DNA from: Cyclobacterium marinum DSM 745
GTDB taxonomy: Bacteria > Bacteroidota > Bacteroidia > Cytophagales > Cyclobacteriaceae
NCBI RefSeq assembly: GCF_000222485.1
Contig: NC_015914.1
Span: 5,376,001-5,440,000 of the forward strand
Reading direction: 5' to 3'
DNA length: 64,000 nucleotides
The notes beneath the pieces are model-generated. The model saw nothing but the letters and a program-made list of their open reading frames with translations. It was not told where the DNA came from and made no database searches. Every line of letters begins with the position of its first letter. Within the stretch, counting starts at the first letter, position 1. Of the stretch, positions 54,432-63,193 are shown piece by piece. A program made the position numbers and the translations under genes.

Positions 54432-56702
54432 TTACATTTTAAAATTTTGTATTTGTTTGATTTGTGGATAAAAAGGTTGCTCATAAAGCCTTTTCCCTGT
54501 CGCGTTGTAAAGAGAATTTCCCAATGCAGCAAATACCGGTGGAAATAAAGGCTCACCCAAACCGGTAGGGTTCTCATTATTTTCTACAAAGTACACTTCA
54601 ATATTTTTGGGTGCTTCGCTATGGCGGATCATTCGGTATTTATCAAAATTCCTTTTTGTTGGTGCACCATTTTCAAAGGCCATTTCACCATAAAATGCAT
54701 TCCCTATTCCATCAACAATTGCTCCTTCTCCCATATTGGCCGCAGCGTCCGGGTTAACTACTACCCCACAGTCAACAGCAGCAAAGACATTTTCAACGAC
54801 GGGCTGATTGTCAACAATAGAAATATCAATCACCTCGGCCACATACGAATTATGACAGAAATAGGCAGATACACCACGGTGAATTCCGGGTGAAGGTTTC
54901 TCCCAATTAGATTTATCCCGAACAAGTTTCAAGACTCCTGCATACCGTTTTGGATCATAATCATTATTATCACCCACAGGGTTGGTCGCTGCTTTTTCAA
55001 GCAGTTCAAGACGAAAATCGATGGGATCTTTGTCCATCACTTCCGCAAGTTCATCCAGGAAACTTTGCTCAGCACCTGCAATAAAGTTGGACCTCGGTGC
55101 ACGAAAAGCTCCTATAGTTATATTTGATTCAATTTGCCAACTTTCGGCAAGGTAGTTTTCTACAGCTCCGGCAGGAAATCTATTTGCATGCAATGGAGAT
55201 TCAGGAATTCCTCCTGCCTTTACATGAAATGCCAAAAGGTTGTTTTCGTTATCCAATGCAGCCTTATAGGTCGCTGAATAGGTGGGCCGGTATACCCCTG
55301 CACTCATGTCGTCTTCACGGGTATAGGTCATTTTTACAGGAGCCTGAATTTTTTGAGAAATCAATGCCGCCTCCACAAAATGATGACTATATGCCCTACG
55401 GCCAAAACCTCCACCCATTCTGGCCAGCTTTATTTGTATATTTTCCCGAGGAATCCCCAAGCTACTGGAAAGCGTTCCCATAATAAAATCCGGCGCTTGT
55501 GTAGGCCCGTAAATGACAGCCTTGTCACCTTTCACATCTGCAAAGGCATTCATTGGTTCCATGGTATTGTGTGCCAAAAAAGGAGCGGTATAAGTACGTT
55601 CAATCACTTTAGTCGCCCGCTTGAATGCACTTTCGGGATCCCCATCTTTTCTTCGAACCTGTCCCGGCTTAGCGTGATAATCGGCCATATTTTTTTTATG
55701 AATACTGGAGCTTTCCAATCCTGCCGGAACCTTCACCTCAATATTTTCTCCACCTCTACCTGCCATAGGGAAAGTACCTGTAGAAGCGGGTTCCCATTCT
55801 GCTTTAATACTTTTTTTGGCTTGCATGACTTCCCAAGTTGAGTTGCCAACAATGGCTATAAGCTCTGGAAAGGTCGTGGTATCGAAAAAATTTCTTGCAT
55901 AATCATCTTTAAAAACATTGATCTTAAAAGCATCCTGAATCCCCGGCAATGAGACCACAGAACTCCTGTCAAAATCCACTAGCTTCATCCCAAATGCAGG
56001 AGGATGCACAATGGCTGCATACTTCATACCGGAAACTTTATGGTCAATCGAAAAAATTGATTTACCGGTTACAATTTTATCTCCATCAACATTCTTTTTG
56101 GATTTCCCGATGATTTTGAAATCAGAAATTTCCTTTAATTTAACGGTTTCAGGATCCGGTGTATCCAGTGTTCCAGCCAATGAGGCCATTTCTCCATACC
56201 CCGCTCTCTTCCCAGAGGTTATGTGTTTAACAATTCCTTGATTGGTAGTTATTTCACCTTCCGCCACATTCCAACTTTGGGCTGCAGCCTGCACAATCAG
56301 TTTCCTTGCAGTAGCTCCCGCTGTACGTAAAGGAATCCAACCCTGCCTTATCCCCTGACTCCCCCCTGTAAACTGCCTGTCAAACCTTTCAGGATAAAAA
56401 TCTGCCTGTTCAACGGTGACCATTTTCCAATCTACATCCAACTCTTCAGCCAACAACATAGGTAAAGAAGTTTTTACATTGGAGCCAAATTCAGGGTTGG
56501 GGTTAAATAGAGTAACCACCCCATTGTCTCCAATTTTAATATAACTATTCAATTCAAACCATTCATCCGGCATGGTCAGCACATCTTCCGACTTTGGTTG
56601 ACAACCCGCTAGCCAACTAAAACTAAGCATCATACCTCCTCCGGCCAAGGCAGAAACTTTCAGGAATGATCTTCTATCTAATTTATTATCTGTAAAAGCC
56701 AT
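54432..56702 (-). CDS. Molybdopterin-binding large subunit of xanthine dehydrogenase/isoquinoline oxidoreductase type, copy 1
   Basis: 756 residues. Tat leader with RRSFLK (10-15) and a hydrophobic run ending in a lipobox-like AGC, so it is exported folded. The large subunit binds molybdenum cytosine dinucleotide: GGGFGRRAYSHHFVEAALISQ, TMEPMNAFA, and FRAPRSNFIAGAEQSFLDELAE fit the IorB/aldehyde oxidoreductase group. Its 2Fe-2S partner gene lies 12 bases upstream. No FAD subunit is present, so electrons probably pass to an outside acceptor as in IorAB. The substrate (aldehyde or N-heterocycle) is unknown. Confidence 0.93.
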   Translation of the reverse strand: MAFTDNKLDRRSFLKVSALAGGGMMLSFSWLAGCQPKSEDVLTMPDEWFELNSYIKIGDNGVVTLFNPNPEFGSNVKTSLPMLLAEELDVDWKMVTVEQADFYPERFDRQFTGGSQGIRQGWIPLRTAGATARKLIVQAAAQSWNVAEGEITTNQGIVKHITSGKRAGYGEMASLAGTLDTPDPETVKLKEISDFKIIGKSKKNVDGDKIVTGKSIFSIDHKVSGMKYAAIVHPPAFGMKLVDFDRSSVVSLPGIQDAFKINVFKDDYARNFFDTTTFPELIAIVGNSTWEVMQAKKSIKAEWEPASTGTFPMAGRGGENIEVKVPAGLESSSIHKKNMADYHAKPGQVRRKDGDPESAFKRATKVIERTYTAPFLAHNTMEPMNAFADVKGDKAVIYGPTQAPDFIMGTLSSSLGIPRENIQIKLARMGGGFGRRAYSHHFVEAALISQKIQAPVKMTYTREDDMSAGVYRPTYSATYKAALDNENNLLAFHVKAGGIPESPLHANRFPAGAVENYLAESWQIESNITIGAFRAPRSNFIAGAEQSFLDELAEVMDKDPIDFRLELLEKAATNPVGDNNDYDPKRYAGVLKLVRDKSNWEKPSPGIHRGVSAYFCHNSYVAEVIDISIVDNQPVVENVFAAVDCGVVVNPDAAANMGEGAIVDGIGNAFYGEMAFENGAPTKRNFDKYRMIRHSEAPKNIEVYFVENNENPTGLGEPLFPPVFAALGNSLYNATGKRLYEQPFYPQIKQIQNFKM

Positions 56703-56714
56703 AATTCTAATAGT

Positions 56715-57173
56715 TTAAGCGTTTTGGGAGGCAGTTTTAATTGCAGCTCTAATTCTCGTATAGGTTCCACATCGGCATATATTACCATTCATGGCCTGGT
56801 TAATCTCTTCATCATTTGGACTAGGGTTCTTCTTCAAAAGGGCTGAAGCTGACATGATTTGCCCTGCTTGACAATATCCGCATTGTGGTACATCATGTTC
56901 CATCCATGCTTTTTGAACGGGATGGTCTCCTTTCTCAGAAAGCCCTTCAATGGTTGTAATCTCAGCCTCTTCCACGGAAGATACTGGTAATTGACAAGCC
57001 CTTACAGCATTTCCATCCATATGAATGGTACAAGCACCACATTGGGCAATACCACAGCCAAATTTAGTTCCTACCAGATCCAAATGATCTCTCAAAACCC
57101 AAAGCATTGGTGTATTTGGGTCTACGTCTACCTGATGCAATTTCCCGTTAATTTTAAGCTTGAATTGTGCCAT
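56715..57173 (-). CDS. 2Fe-2S small subunit of molybdenum hydroxylase (IorA-like)
   Basis: 152 residues. N-terminal plant-type 2Fe-2S cluster Cys40, Cys45, Cys48, Cys60 ([14 protein letters not shown]) and C-terminal helical 2Fe-2S cluster Cys98, Cys101, Cys133, Cys135 (QCGYCQ and CRCGTY). All eight ligands are present. It has no leader of its own and would be carried by the Tat leader of a large subunit. It lies between two large-subunit genes and could serve both. Confidence 0.96.
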   Translation of the reverse strand: MAQFKLKINGKLHQVDVDPNTPMLWVLRDHLDLVGTKFGCGIAQCGACTIHMDGNAVRACQLPVSSVEEAEITTIEGLSEKGDHPVQKAWMEHDVPQCGYCQAGQIMSASALLKKNPSPNDEEINQAMNGNICRCGTYTRIRAAIKTASQNA

Positions 57174-57280
57174 TAGTCTTTGTATTTGGTTCTAAATTAA
57201 TGCTTTACAGCATTGAAATCAAATGGATATATTTTTTTATCAACTTATACCTGAGTTCCTTCACATTATAAAAGCTGGTT

Positions 57281-59521
57281 TCAGCCATTCAATTGATTTA
57301 TAAATGGTTGATCATAAAACCTCTTTCCTGTAGCCTTATACAAGGCATTGGCCACTGCTGCGAAAATAGGTGGATAGGCAGGCTCTCCTAAACCTGTAGG
57401 ATCTTCGCCATTTTCTACAAAATAGGTGGCTATGGATTTGGGAGCTTCTTTCATTCGAATCATCCGGTATGTATCAAAATTGGATTTATTTATTACCCCA
57501 TCCTCAATTCTTAGTTCCCCAAACATGGCTGTCCCAATTCCATCAATTACTGCCCCTTCACAAAGATTTCTTGCTGCATCCGGGTTTACAACAATTCCAC
57601 AATCTATCACATTTGTCACCTTCTCAAAGTGAACTTCACCATTTATTATCTTCAAATCAACTACCTGAGCAGCATAACTATTGTGGCAATAATAAGCTGA
57701 AACACCTTGATGCACTCCTTCAGGAGCATTTCCCCAGTTTGCCTTTTTCTTCACCATTTCTAAAACCTTGGCATAACGTTCCGGATTGTAATCGTTATTA
57801 TCACCCACAGGGTTTTCCTTTGCCTTTTGTAACAATTTCAATCGAAACGCTATAGGGTCCTGCCCCGATACTTCCGCGATTTCATCTAAAAATGATTGCT
57901 CCACGCAAGCCATAAAATTTGACCTGGGTGCACGAAAGGAACCGGTGGTAATATTTGAAGCTACTTCCCAACCTTCAGCTAAATAGTTGGGCACAGCTCC
58001 TGCGGGAAATCTATTGGCGTACAATGGATTTTCAGGTAAGCCACCAGCATTGACATGAAAAGCTACCAATTCATTTTTGATGTTAAATCCTGCACGATAG
58101 GTAGCGTGGTAGCGGGACCGGTATACTCCTGCAGTCATTTCGTCTTCCCTGTTGTAAAGAAGTTTTATAGGCGCGCCTGTTTTTTGAGAAATCACTGCTG
58201 CTTCAATTAACCAATGGGCATAAGATCTGCGCCCATAGCCCCCTCCAAGTCTTGTCATGGATATTTCAATATTTTCAATAGGGATCCCTAGCCTGTCAGC
58301 AAGTGCCTGTTCCGTTAATTCAGGCTTCTGTAAAGGCCCTGCACAAAACACCTTATCACCTTGAACATGGGCAAAAAAATTCATAGGTTCCATACAGTTG
58401 TGAGCCAGAAATGGCCCGGAAAAACTTCGTTCAATTACCCTAGTAGCTTTTTCGAATTCGTTTATAGGATCACCATCCATCCTTTGTTTCTGAGGGCTCA
58501 TGGCGGCATGCCTCATTTTATGTTCCTGCTCGGCACTATTCTCCAATCCTTCAGGAACCACTCTTACTCCGGCTCTACCAAACATGTCACGTTTTTCTTC
58601 AAAACCTTTCTGAATTTCCCATGAAACTGTAACAGCTTTTTTGGCCTGTTGAACTTGCCAAGTACTAACTCCAACCACAGCAATAAGATCTGTAAATTGA
58701 ACGGTGTCAAAGAAAGTTCTTTTATAATCATCCTGAAGGGATTTAATGGCAAATACGTCCTTTATTCCCGGCATTGCACGCGCTCGATTGGCGTCAAAAG
58801 ATTTCAATTTCTTGCCAATGGCCGGCGGATGAATAATCATCGCATAAAGCATTCCCGGTTTTTTGAAATCTATGCCGAAAAGCGGTATTCCTGTTATAAT
58901 TTTATGTAGATCAACGTTCTTTTTAGAAGTTCCAATAATTCTAAAATCCTGGACTTCCTTTAATTTAACATCTTCCGGTATGGGTAAAGTGGCTGCCAAT
59001 GCGGCTAAACTCCCATAGTCTGCTTTTCTTTTTCCTGAAATATCCAACACAAAACCGGAAGCTGTTTTAATTTCACTATCAGGAATATCCCAGGTTTTTG
59101 CAGCTGCTAAGATTAACATCCGGCGTGCAGTGGCTCCTGCCGTTCGCAATGCTTTCCAACCGGTACGAATAGCCTGGCTTCCCCCAATAAATTGCCGTGT
59201 AAAATTGTCCGTATCTAAAGGGGCTTGTTCTACAATAACTTTGTTCCAATCGACATCAAGCTCCTCGGCTATAATCATCGGCATAGAGGTTTTTACATTT
59301 TGTCCACCTTCGGGATTGGGAGACATCAAAGTGATACTTCCATTTTCTCCGATTCGAATGTAACCATTCAACCTGAACCAGTTTTTTGGCATAACTAGGC
59401 TTTCTTCCTCTTTAGGTTTACAGCTGACAATCCAGCTGAAACTCAAAGCCATCCCTCCTCCGGCTAAAGCCGAAATTTTCAGAAATGACCTTCTGTTGAA
59501 GATGCTAGCAGGCCTAGGCAT
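57281..59521 (-). CDS. Molybdopterin-binding large subunit, copy 2
   Basis: 746 residues, homologous to copy 1 (about half identical by eye). Tat leader with RRSFLKIS (10-17). Cofactor motifs: GGGYGRRSYAHWLIEAAVISQ, FRAPRSNFMACVEQSFLDEIAE, and NGEDPTGLGEPAYPPIF near the C-terminus. It is upstream of the 2Fe-2S gene, 107 bases away. Presence of two different large subunits and one small subunit suggests two enzymes sharing IorA-like electron transfer, or a substrate-specific alternative. Compared with copy 1, GFGRR reads GYGRR. Confidence 0.92.
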   Translation of the reverse strand: MPRPASIFNRRSFLKISALAGGGMALSFSWIVSCKPKEEESLVMPKNWFRLNGYIRIGENGSITLMSPNPEGGQNVKTSMPMIIAEELDVDWNKVIVEQAPLDTDNFTRQFIGGSQAIRTGWKALRTAGATARRMLILAAAKTWDIPDSEIKTASGFVLDISGKRKADYGSLAALAATLPIPEDVKLKEVQDFRIIGTSKKNVDLHKIITGIPLFGIDFKKPGMLYAMIIHPPAIGKKLKSFDANRARAMPGIKDVFAIKSLQDDYKRTFFDTVQFTDLIAVVGVSTWQVQQAKKAVTVSWEIQKGFEEKRDMFGRAGVRVVPEGLENSAEQEHKMRHAAMSPQKQRMDGDPINEFEKATRVIERSFSGPFLAHNCMEPMNFFAHVQGDKVFCAGPLQKPELTEQALADRLGIPIENIEISMTRLGGGYGRRSYAHWLIEAAVISQKTGAPIKLLYNREDEMTAGVYRSRYHATYRAGFNIKNELVAFHVNAGGLPENPLYANRFPAGAVPNYLAEGWEVASNITTGSFRAPRSNFMACVEQSFLDEIAEVSGQDPIAFRLKLLQKAKENPVGDNNDYNPERYAKVLEMVKKKANWGNAPEGVHQGVSAYYCHNSYAAQVVDLKIINGEVHFEKVTNVIDCGIVVNPDAARNLCEGAVIDGIGTAMFGELRIEDGVINKSNFDTYRMIRMKEAPKSIATYFVENGEDPTGLGEPAYPPIFAAVANALYKATGKRFYDQPFINQLNG

Positions 59522-59606
59522 GTCTTTTTATTTTATAGGTAATATAAATAATTAAGTTACTCATTTTCAGTCCTAAAAACTAACATTCGATCATTTTCCC
59601 ATGGGA

Positions 59607-60245
59607 CTATTGTTCATGAAATGAAGAAACAGAAGTGAATATTTGTAGGCTTTCCAACCATTTATTTACTGCTTGTCTTACTTCCGTTTCTTTTTCACCT
59701 TCCATAACATATAAAATACCATCGCGCTCTATGCCTCCTTGAGTGGAGAAACCTTTCAATACATGGCTTTTAGGGCAAAACTTTTTTACAGTTTCGAAAC
59801 TACTTCCAATGCCAAAACCTGCATTGGTATTAAATGGAATCACTGTTTTAGCTTCAAAGTCATTTTCACTAAGAAAAGTTTTCATAGGTGGTGGAAGTTG
59901 CATCCCCCAAGTAGGAAAACCTACATAGATGATCTCATATTCTTTAAGACTAATTTTTGTTTTCAGATGTGGCAAAATATTTTCTTCATTTTCCTTTGCC
60001 ACCTGAGCAACAACAGCATCATACCCTTTCGGATAAGGGGTTTCAAGTTTTAAACTTACAAGTTTTCCACCAACTTTTTCATGAATCATTTCGGCTACAG
60101 CTTTGGTATTATTGGTCCGTGAAAAAAAGACAATCAGGATTTTGTTAGCATGCACTTCATCAACATAATTCATGAATTCAGATTGAGTTTGGCCCAAGCA
60201 ACTCAGAGAATAAAAGGTGAAAATAAGCAACAGATTTAATCTCAT
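59607..60245 (-). CDS. Secreted flavodoxin-like protein
   Basis: 212 residues. A signal peptide (MRLNLLLIFTFYSLSCLG) precedes a flavodoxin fold: FMN phosphate loop FFSRTNNTKAVAEMI (about 40-54), YPKGYDAVVAQVAKE, and YVGFPTWGMQLPPPMKTFL (about 112-130). It would carry electrons or reduce a substrate outside the cytoplasm, which fits the exported molybdenum hydroxylase next to it. Same strand as and 85 bases upstream of the large-subunit copy 2 gene. Confidence 0.88.
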   Translation of the reverse strand: MRLNLLLIFTFYSLSCLGQTQSEFMNYVDEVHANKILIVFFSRTNNTKAVAEMIHEKVGGKLVSLKLETPYPKGYDAVVAQVAKENEENILPHLKTKISLKEYEIIYVGFPTWGMQLPPPMKTFLSENDFEAKTVIPFNTNAGFGIGSSFETVKKFCPKSHVLKGFSTQGGIERDGILYVMEGEKETEVRQAVNKWLESLQIFTSVSSFHEQ

Positions 60246-60257
60246 TAGTTTAGTAAG

Positions 60258-60704
60258 TTAGTGGTTGCCTGCTCCAATCAATTTGGTAAAAGAGAGGGCA
60301 GCCAACTTCCAGCCATCTGCTTTTTTTATATATACCTCAGTGACTTCAAATGGGTTGGTAACTTCATTCCCACCCACCTCTGCAGTCAGGGTGATTCGAT
60401 TCAGTAAAATGGCCGTATCGTTTATTAATTCTACAGAAACCTTATGTATTTCGGCATTTTTATACCAAATGCCACCACTACGAATAATATCCACTTCACG
60501 CTCCTTCCCTCAAGAACCTCCCATATGAACGAACACCGCTTTATCATCAAAGAGTTCAGCCAATTTATCACCCTCCTTCTCTGCCATCCACTGCCATTTG
60601 TTTTTAGAAAGTTCGATGATTTCTTGTTCCGTTTCTTCCTCTTGACCAAAGGCAAATGATGAGGTCAGCAATAGGATTATTAATCCAAAAATCGTCCTTT
60701 TCAT
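60258..60704 (-). pseudogene. NTF2-like (SnoaL/DUF4440) secreted protein broken by in-frame TGA
   Basis: One continuous frame of 148 codons interrupted by TGA at 60510-60512. Upstream part: leader MKRTIFGLIILLLTSSFAFG, then ELSKNKWQWMAEKEGDKLAELFDDKAVFVHMGGS. Downstream part: GKEREVDIIRSGGIWYKNAEIHKVSVELI, and so on. In the intact paralog next door (60722-61171) the codon at this place is Trp (SGSWKKDRE), so TGG has become TGA by one base change. The rest is undamaged, which suggests a young mutation or a sequencing error. It is 12 bases upstream of the flavodoxin gene. Confidence 0.85.
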
Positions 60705-60721
60705 AGGTATAATAAGTAGAG

Positions 60722-61171
60722 TTAATGTTCAATTTCGTGGGTATCTCTAACACTGCTAAAGGTAAAAACCAGCATTTTCCAGTCCTCTCCCTGCTTTTCA
60801 TACACTTCTGTTACTGTAAATTCATTTTCTACATCATTTCCTCGAACAAAAGCGGTCAAAGTGATTCTGTTCCATACTACTGCAATGTTACCTGAAAGCT
60901 CTACCACTGAATCAAGAACTTCAGCATTTTTATACCAGATGCTTCCCGTTTCAATAATCTCCAATTCACGATCTTTTTTCCAGCTTCCACTCATATGGAC
61001 AAACCTAGCCTTATCGTCAAAGAGATCATCCAGTTTCGATACATCCTTTTCAGCCATCCATTGCCACTTGTCCATAGAGAGTTTTTTTATTTCCTGCTCT
61101 ATAGCAGATTGAGCAAAAGTGATGGAATTGCATATAAAAATAAGACCAAACAGGCATAAGTACTTTTTCAT
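60722..61171 (-). CDS. NTF2-like (SnoaL/DUF4440) secreted protein
   Basis: 149 residues with leader MKKYLCLFGLIFICNSITFAQS. The cone-shaped NTF2 fold is suggested by LSMDKWQWMAEKDVSKLDDLFDDKARFVHMSGSW, GSIWYKNAEVLDSVVELSGNIAVVWNRITLTAFVRG and VTEVYEKQGEDWKMLVFTFSS. It binds a small ligand or acts as a simple isomerase; the substrate is unknown. Intact copy of the broken gene downstream of it. First gene of the operon toward the molybdenum hydroxylase. Confidence 0.85.
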   Translation of the reverse strand: MKKYLCLFGLIFICNSITFAQSAIEQEIKKLSMDKWQWMAEKDVSKLDDLFDDKARFVHMSGSWKKDRELEIIETGSIWYKNAEVLDSVVELSGNIAVVWNRITLTAFVRGNDVENEFTVTEVYEKQGEDWKMLVFTFSSVRDTHEIEH

Positions 61172-61461
61172 TTAAATCTTGGTTTTGATAATTAATTTTT
61201 TATTCATGGAAATAATAAAAGCCATTCATTCATTACGAATAGACAAAAAAATTTCTAAATATTTAACCCAAATCAATAGAATGCATGGTTCTCTCATCCG
61301 AATGTCAAATTTGATCTACGAATGAATAGGGCTTCTATTAAAGCATGGTCGGCAAGTGTTGGCATTACCACTTATTGGATTAAAAACACCTGCTGTAGGT
61401 CAGTATTGTCCTTTGGATGATTGCTATAAAATTGTGTTATTTAAAAAGCTATATTTCCACA

Positions 61462-62460
61462 ATGAAAAATAATATTATTTCGCGACCGGCTTTCTATGTG
61501 CTGCATGTCTTTTTTTGGCTATGCTATGGGACGATTCTGTACGCCTCCTTAGGCAATTGGATCAATTCTTCTCGGGAAATTTCGAGAGCGGTAGTTTCTG
61601 ATGTCTTAACTTCCTCGGCCATTGCCTATTTGAATTATTACCTTCTGCTTCCAAAACTTTATAAAAAAGGGAAATATACCGGATACATTTTGGCTTCCAT
61701 TGCGGTGGTCGTTACCATAGTCTTACTGAGGGTAAACCTGTTAGGAATGACCCACAGGTCTGTAACCTATACCTACTTTATTCGATCAGTACCTGCCTTT
61801 GGCTTTTACCTTATCACCACCGTCATTTGGTTTTTTGCCAATATGATATCAGCGCAGCGAAATGAAATTGAACTTAGAAACAGTCAATTAGCAACTGAGT
61901 TGAAGTTTCTAAAACTTCAATTAAGTCCACATTTTCTTTTCAACACCTTGAATAATATTTATTCAATGGCTTATTTCAAGGAAAACAATACCGCTCCGGC
62001 GATTATGAAACTTTCCGAGATGATGCGACATATGCTTTATGAAGACCAAGGGCGGTATGTTTCACTTTCCAGAGAAATCAAATTCATGGAAAATTTCATT
62101 GAGTTATGGAGGTTAAAGCTGGATGAAAAGCCACGGATTACGTTTAATTATGAAGGGGTATTGGAAAGGCATAGGGTTGCCCATTTGATTTTTTTGGTTT
62201 TCCTTGAGAATGCCTTTAAGCATGGCAATACCATAGACGGAAGGATAGCAATAAAGCTTAGGATAGATGCAGAAGACATCCTTCGCTATTACATTAGAAA
62301 TGATGTGATCCTTGCCCGTAAGACAGCTGAGGAAGAAAGTGGGGTTGGCCTCCTGAATGTAGAAAAAAGGCTAAACCTGATTTACCCGGGCAAACACGAG
62401 TTGATATTAAATCAAAATAACACCTCCTTTGAAGTAAAATTAACCCTGGATCTAAAATGA
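61462..62460 (+). CDS. LytS-type membrane sensor histidine kinase
   Basis: Frame open from 61417; I chose the ATG at 61462 because the sequence before it (IAIKLCYLKSYIST) is unlike the family, and this start leaves four membrane helices (about 13-35, 47-65, 74-95, 109-131). Phospho-acceptor His157 is in LQLSPHFLFNTLNNIYS; the usual Asn before PHF is Ser. ATPase motifs: FLVFLENAFKHG and GVGLLNVEKRLNLIYPG. Overlaps the regulator gene by 4 bases. Divergent from the NTF2/flavodoxin/molybdenum hydroxylase cluster. Confidence 0.94.
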   Translation: MKNNIISRPAFYVLHVFFWLCYGTILYASLGNWINSSREISRAVVSDVLTSSAIAYLNYYLLLPKLYKKGKYTGYILASIAVVVTIVLLRVNLLGMTHRSVTYTYFIRSVPAFGFYLITTVIWFFANMISAQRNEIELRNSQLATELKFLKLQLSPHFLFNTLNNIYSMAYFKENNTAPAIMKLSEMMRHMLYEDQGRYVSLSREIKFMENFIELWRLKLDEKPRITFNYEGVLERHRVAHLIFLVFLENAFKHGNTIDGRIAIKLRIDAEDILRYYIRNDVILARKTAEEESGVGLLNVEKRLNLIYPGKHELILNQNNTSFEVKLTLDLK

Positions 62461-63161
62461 AATACCATATTCTTATCGTAGACGACGAGCCACCTGCCAG
62501 AAAATTACTCATGGACTATGTTTCCAAACTTGCTGATTTAGAATTGGTGGGTCTTTGCAGCAACGGCGAAGAGGCCTTAGGGGTATTAAAGAAGTATCCT
62601 GTAGATATTCTATTGCTGGACATCCGCATGCCATTGATGACAGGTATGGATTTATTGAATGAAATTAGTAACAAGCCATTAACAATTTTTGTAACAGCCT
62701 ATGAGGAATATGCAGTAAAAGGCTATGAATTGGATGTGATTGATTACCTGATGAAGCCAGTTTCGTTCGAGCGTTTTAAAAAAGCCATTGAAAAGGCCAT
62801 TGAATACCTGTCAGTACAAATTTCAACCAAGCCAGCCAAAGAAACCACAGACTATTTTTTTATAAAAACAGATACCCGCATTGTCAAAATTAGGTATGAG
62901 GAAGTTCAAGCCATAGAAGCCCAAAGAGAATACATCAAAATCATCACCCCAAACAGGAAAGTTATGTCTTTGATTTCCCTTACAAATGTAGCCCATGGTT
63001 TACCGGAGGATTTTGTTCGCATCCACCGTTCATTTATTATCAATATGAGCCAAATTGATGAAGTTCAATCCAATGAAATTTTGATAGGAAAATCCTATTA
63101 TCCCATTAGCAGGAATTACCGAGAAGCATTTTTCAAAAAACTGGAAGAAAGAAGGTTGTAA
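62457..63161 (+). CDS. LytTR-family response regulator
   Basis: 234 residues. ILIVDDEPPARKLL at 5-18, phospho-acceptor Asp55 in LLLDIRMPLMTGM. The receiver ends with VTAYEEYAVKGYELDVIDYLMKPVSF. LytTR domain from about 130: TDTRIVKIRYEEVQAIEAQREYIKII and DFVRIHRSFIINMSQIDE. Cognate to the overlapping kinase upstream. Ends 32 bases before the convergent winged-helix gene. Confidence 0.95.
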   Translation: MKYHILIVDDEPPARKLLMDYVSKLADLELVGLCSNGEEALGVLKKYPVDILLLDIRMPLMTGMDLLNEISNKPLTIFVTAYEEYAVKGYELDVIDYLMKPVSFERFKKAIEKAIEYLSVQISTKPAKETTDYFFIKTDTRIVKIRYEEVQAIEAQREYIKIITPNRKVMSLISLTNVAHGLPEDFVRIHRSFIINMSQIDEVQSNEILIGKSYYPISRNYREAFFKKLEERRL

Positions 63162-63193
63162 TCATAAAGTATCAATTTGTTTTCCGCCGCTTT

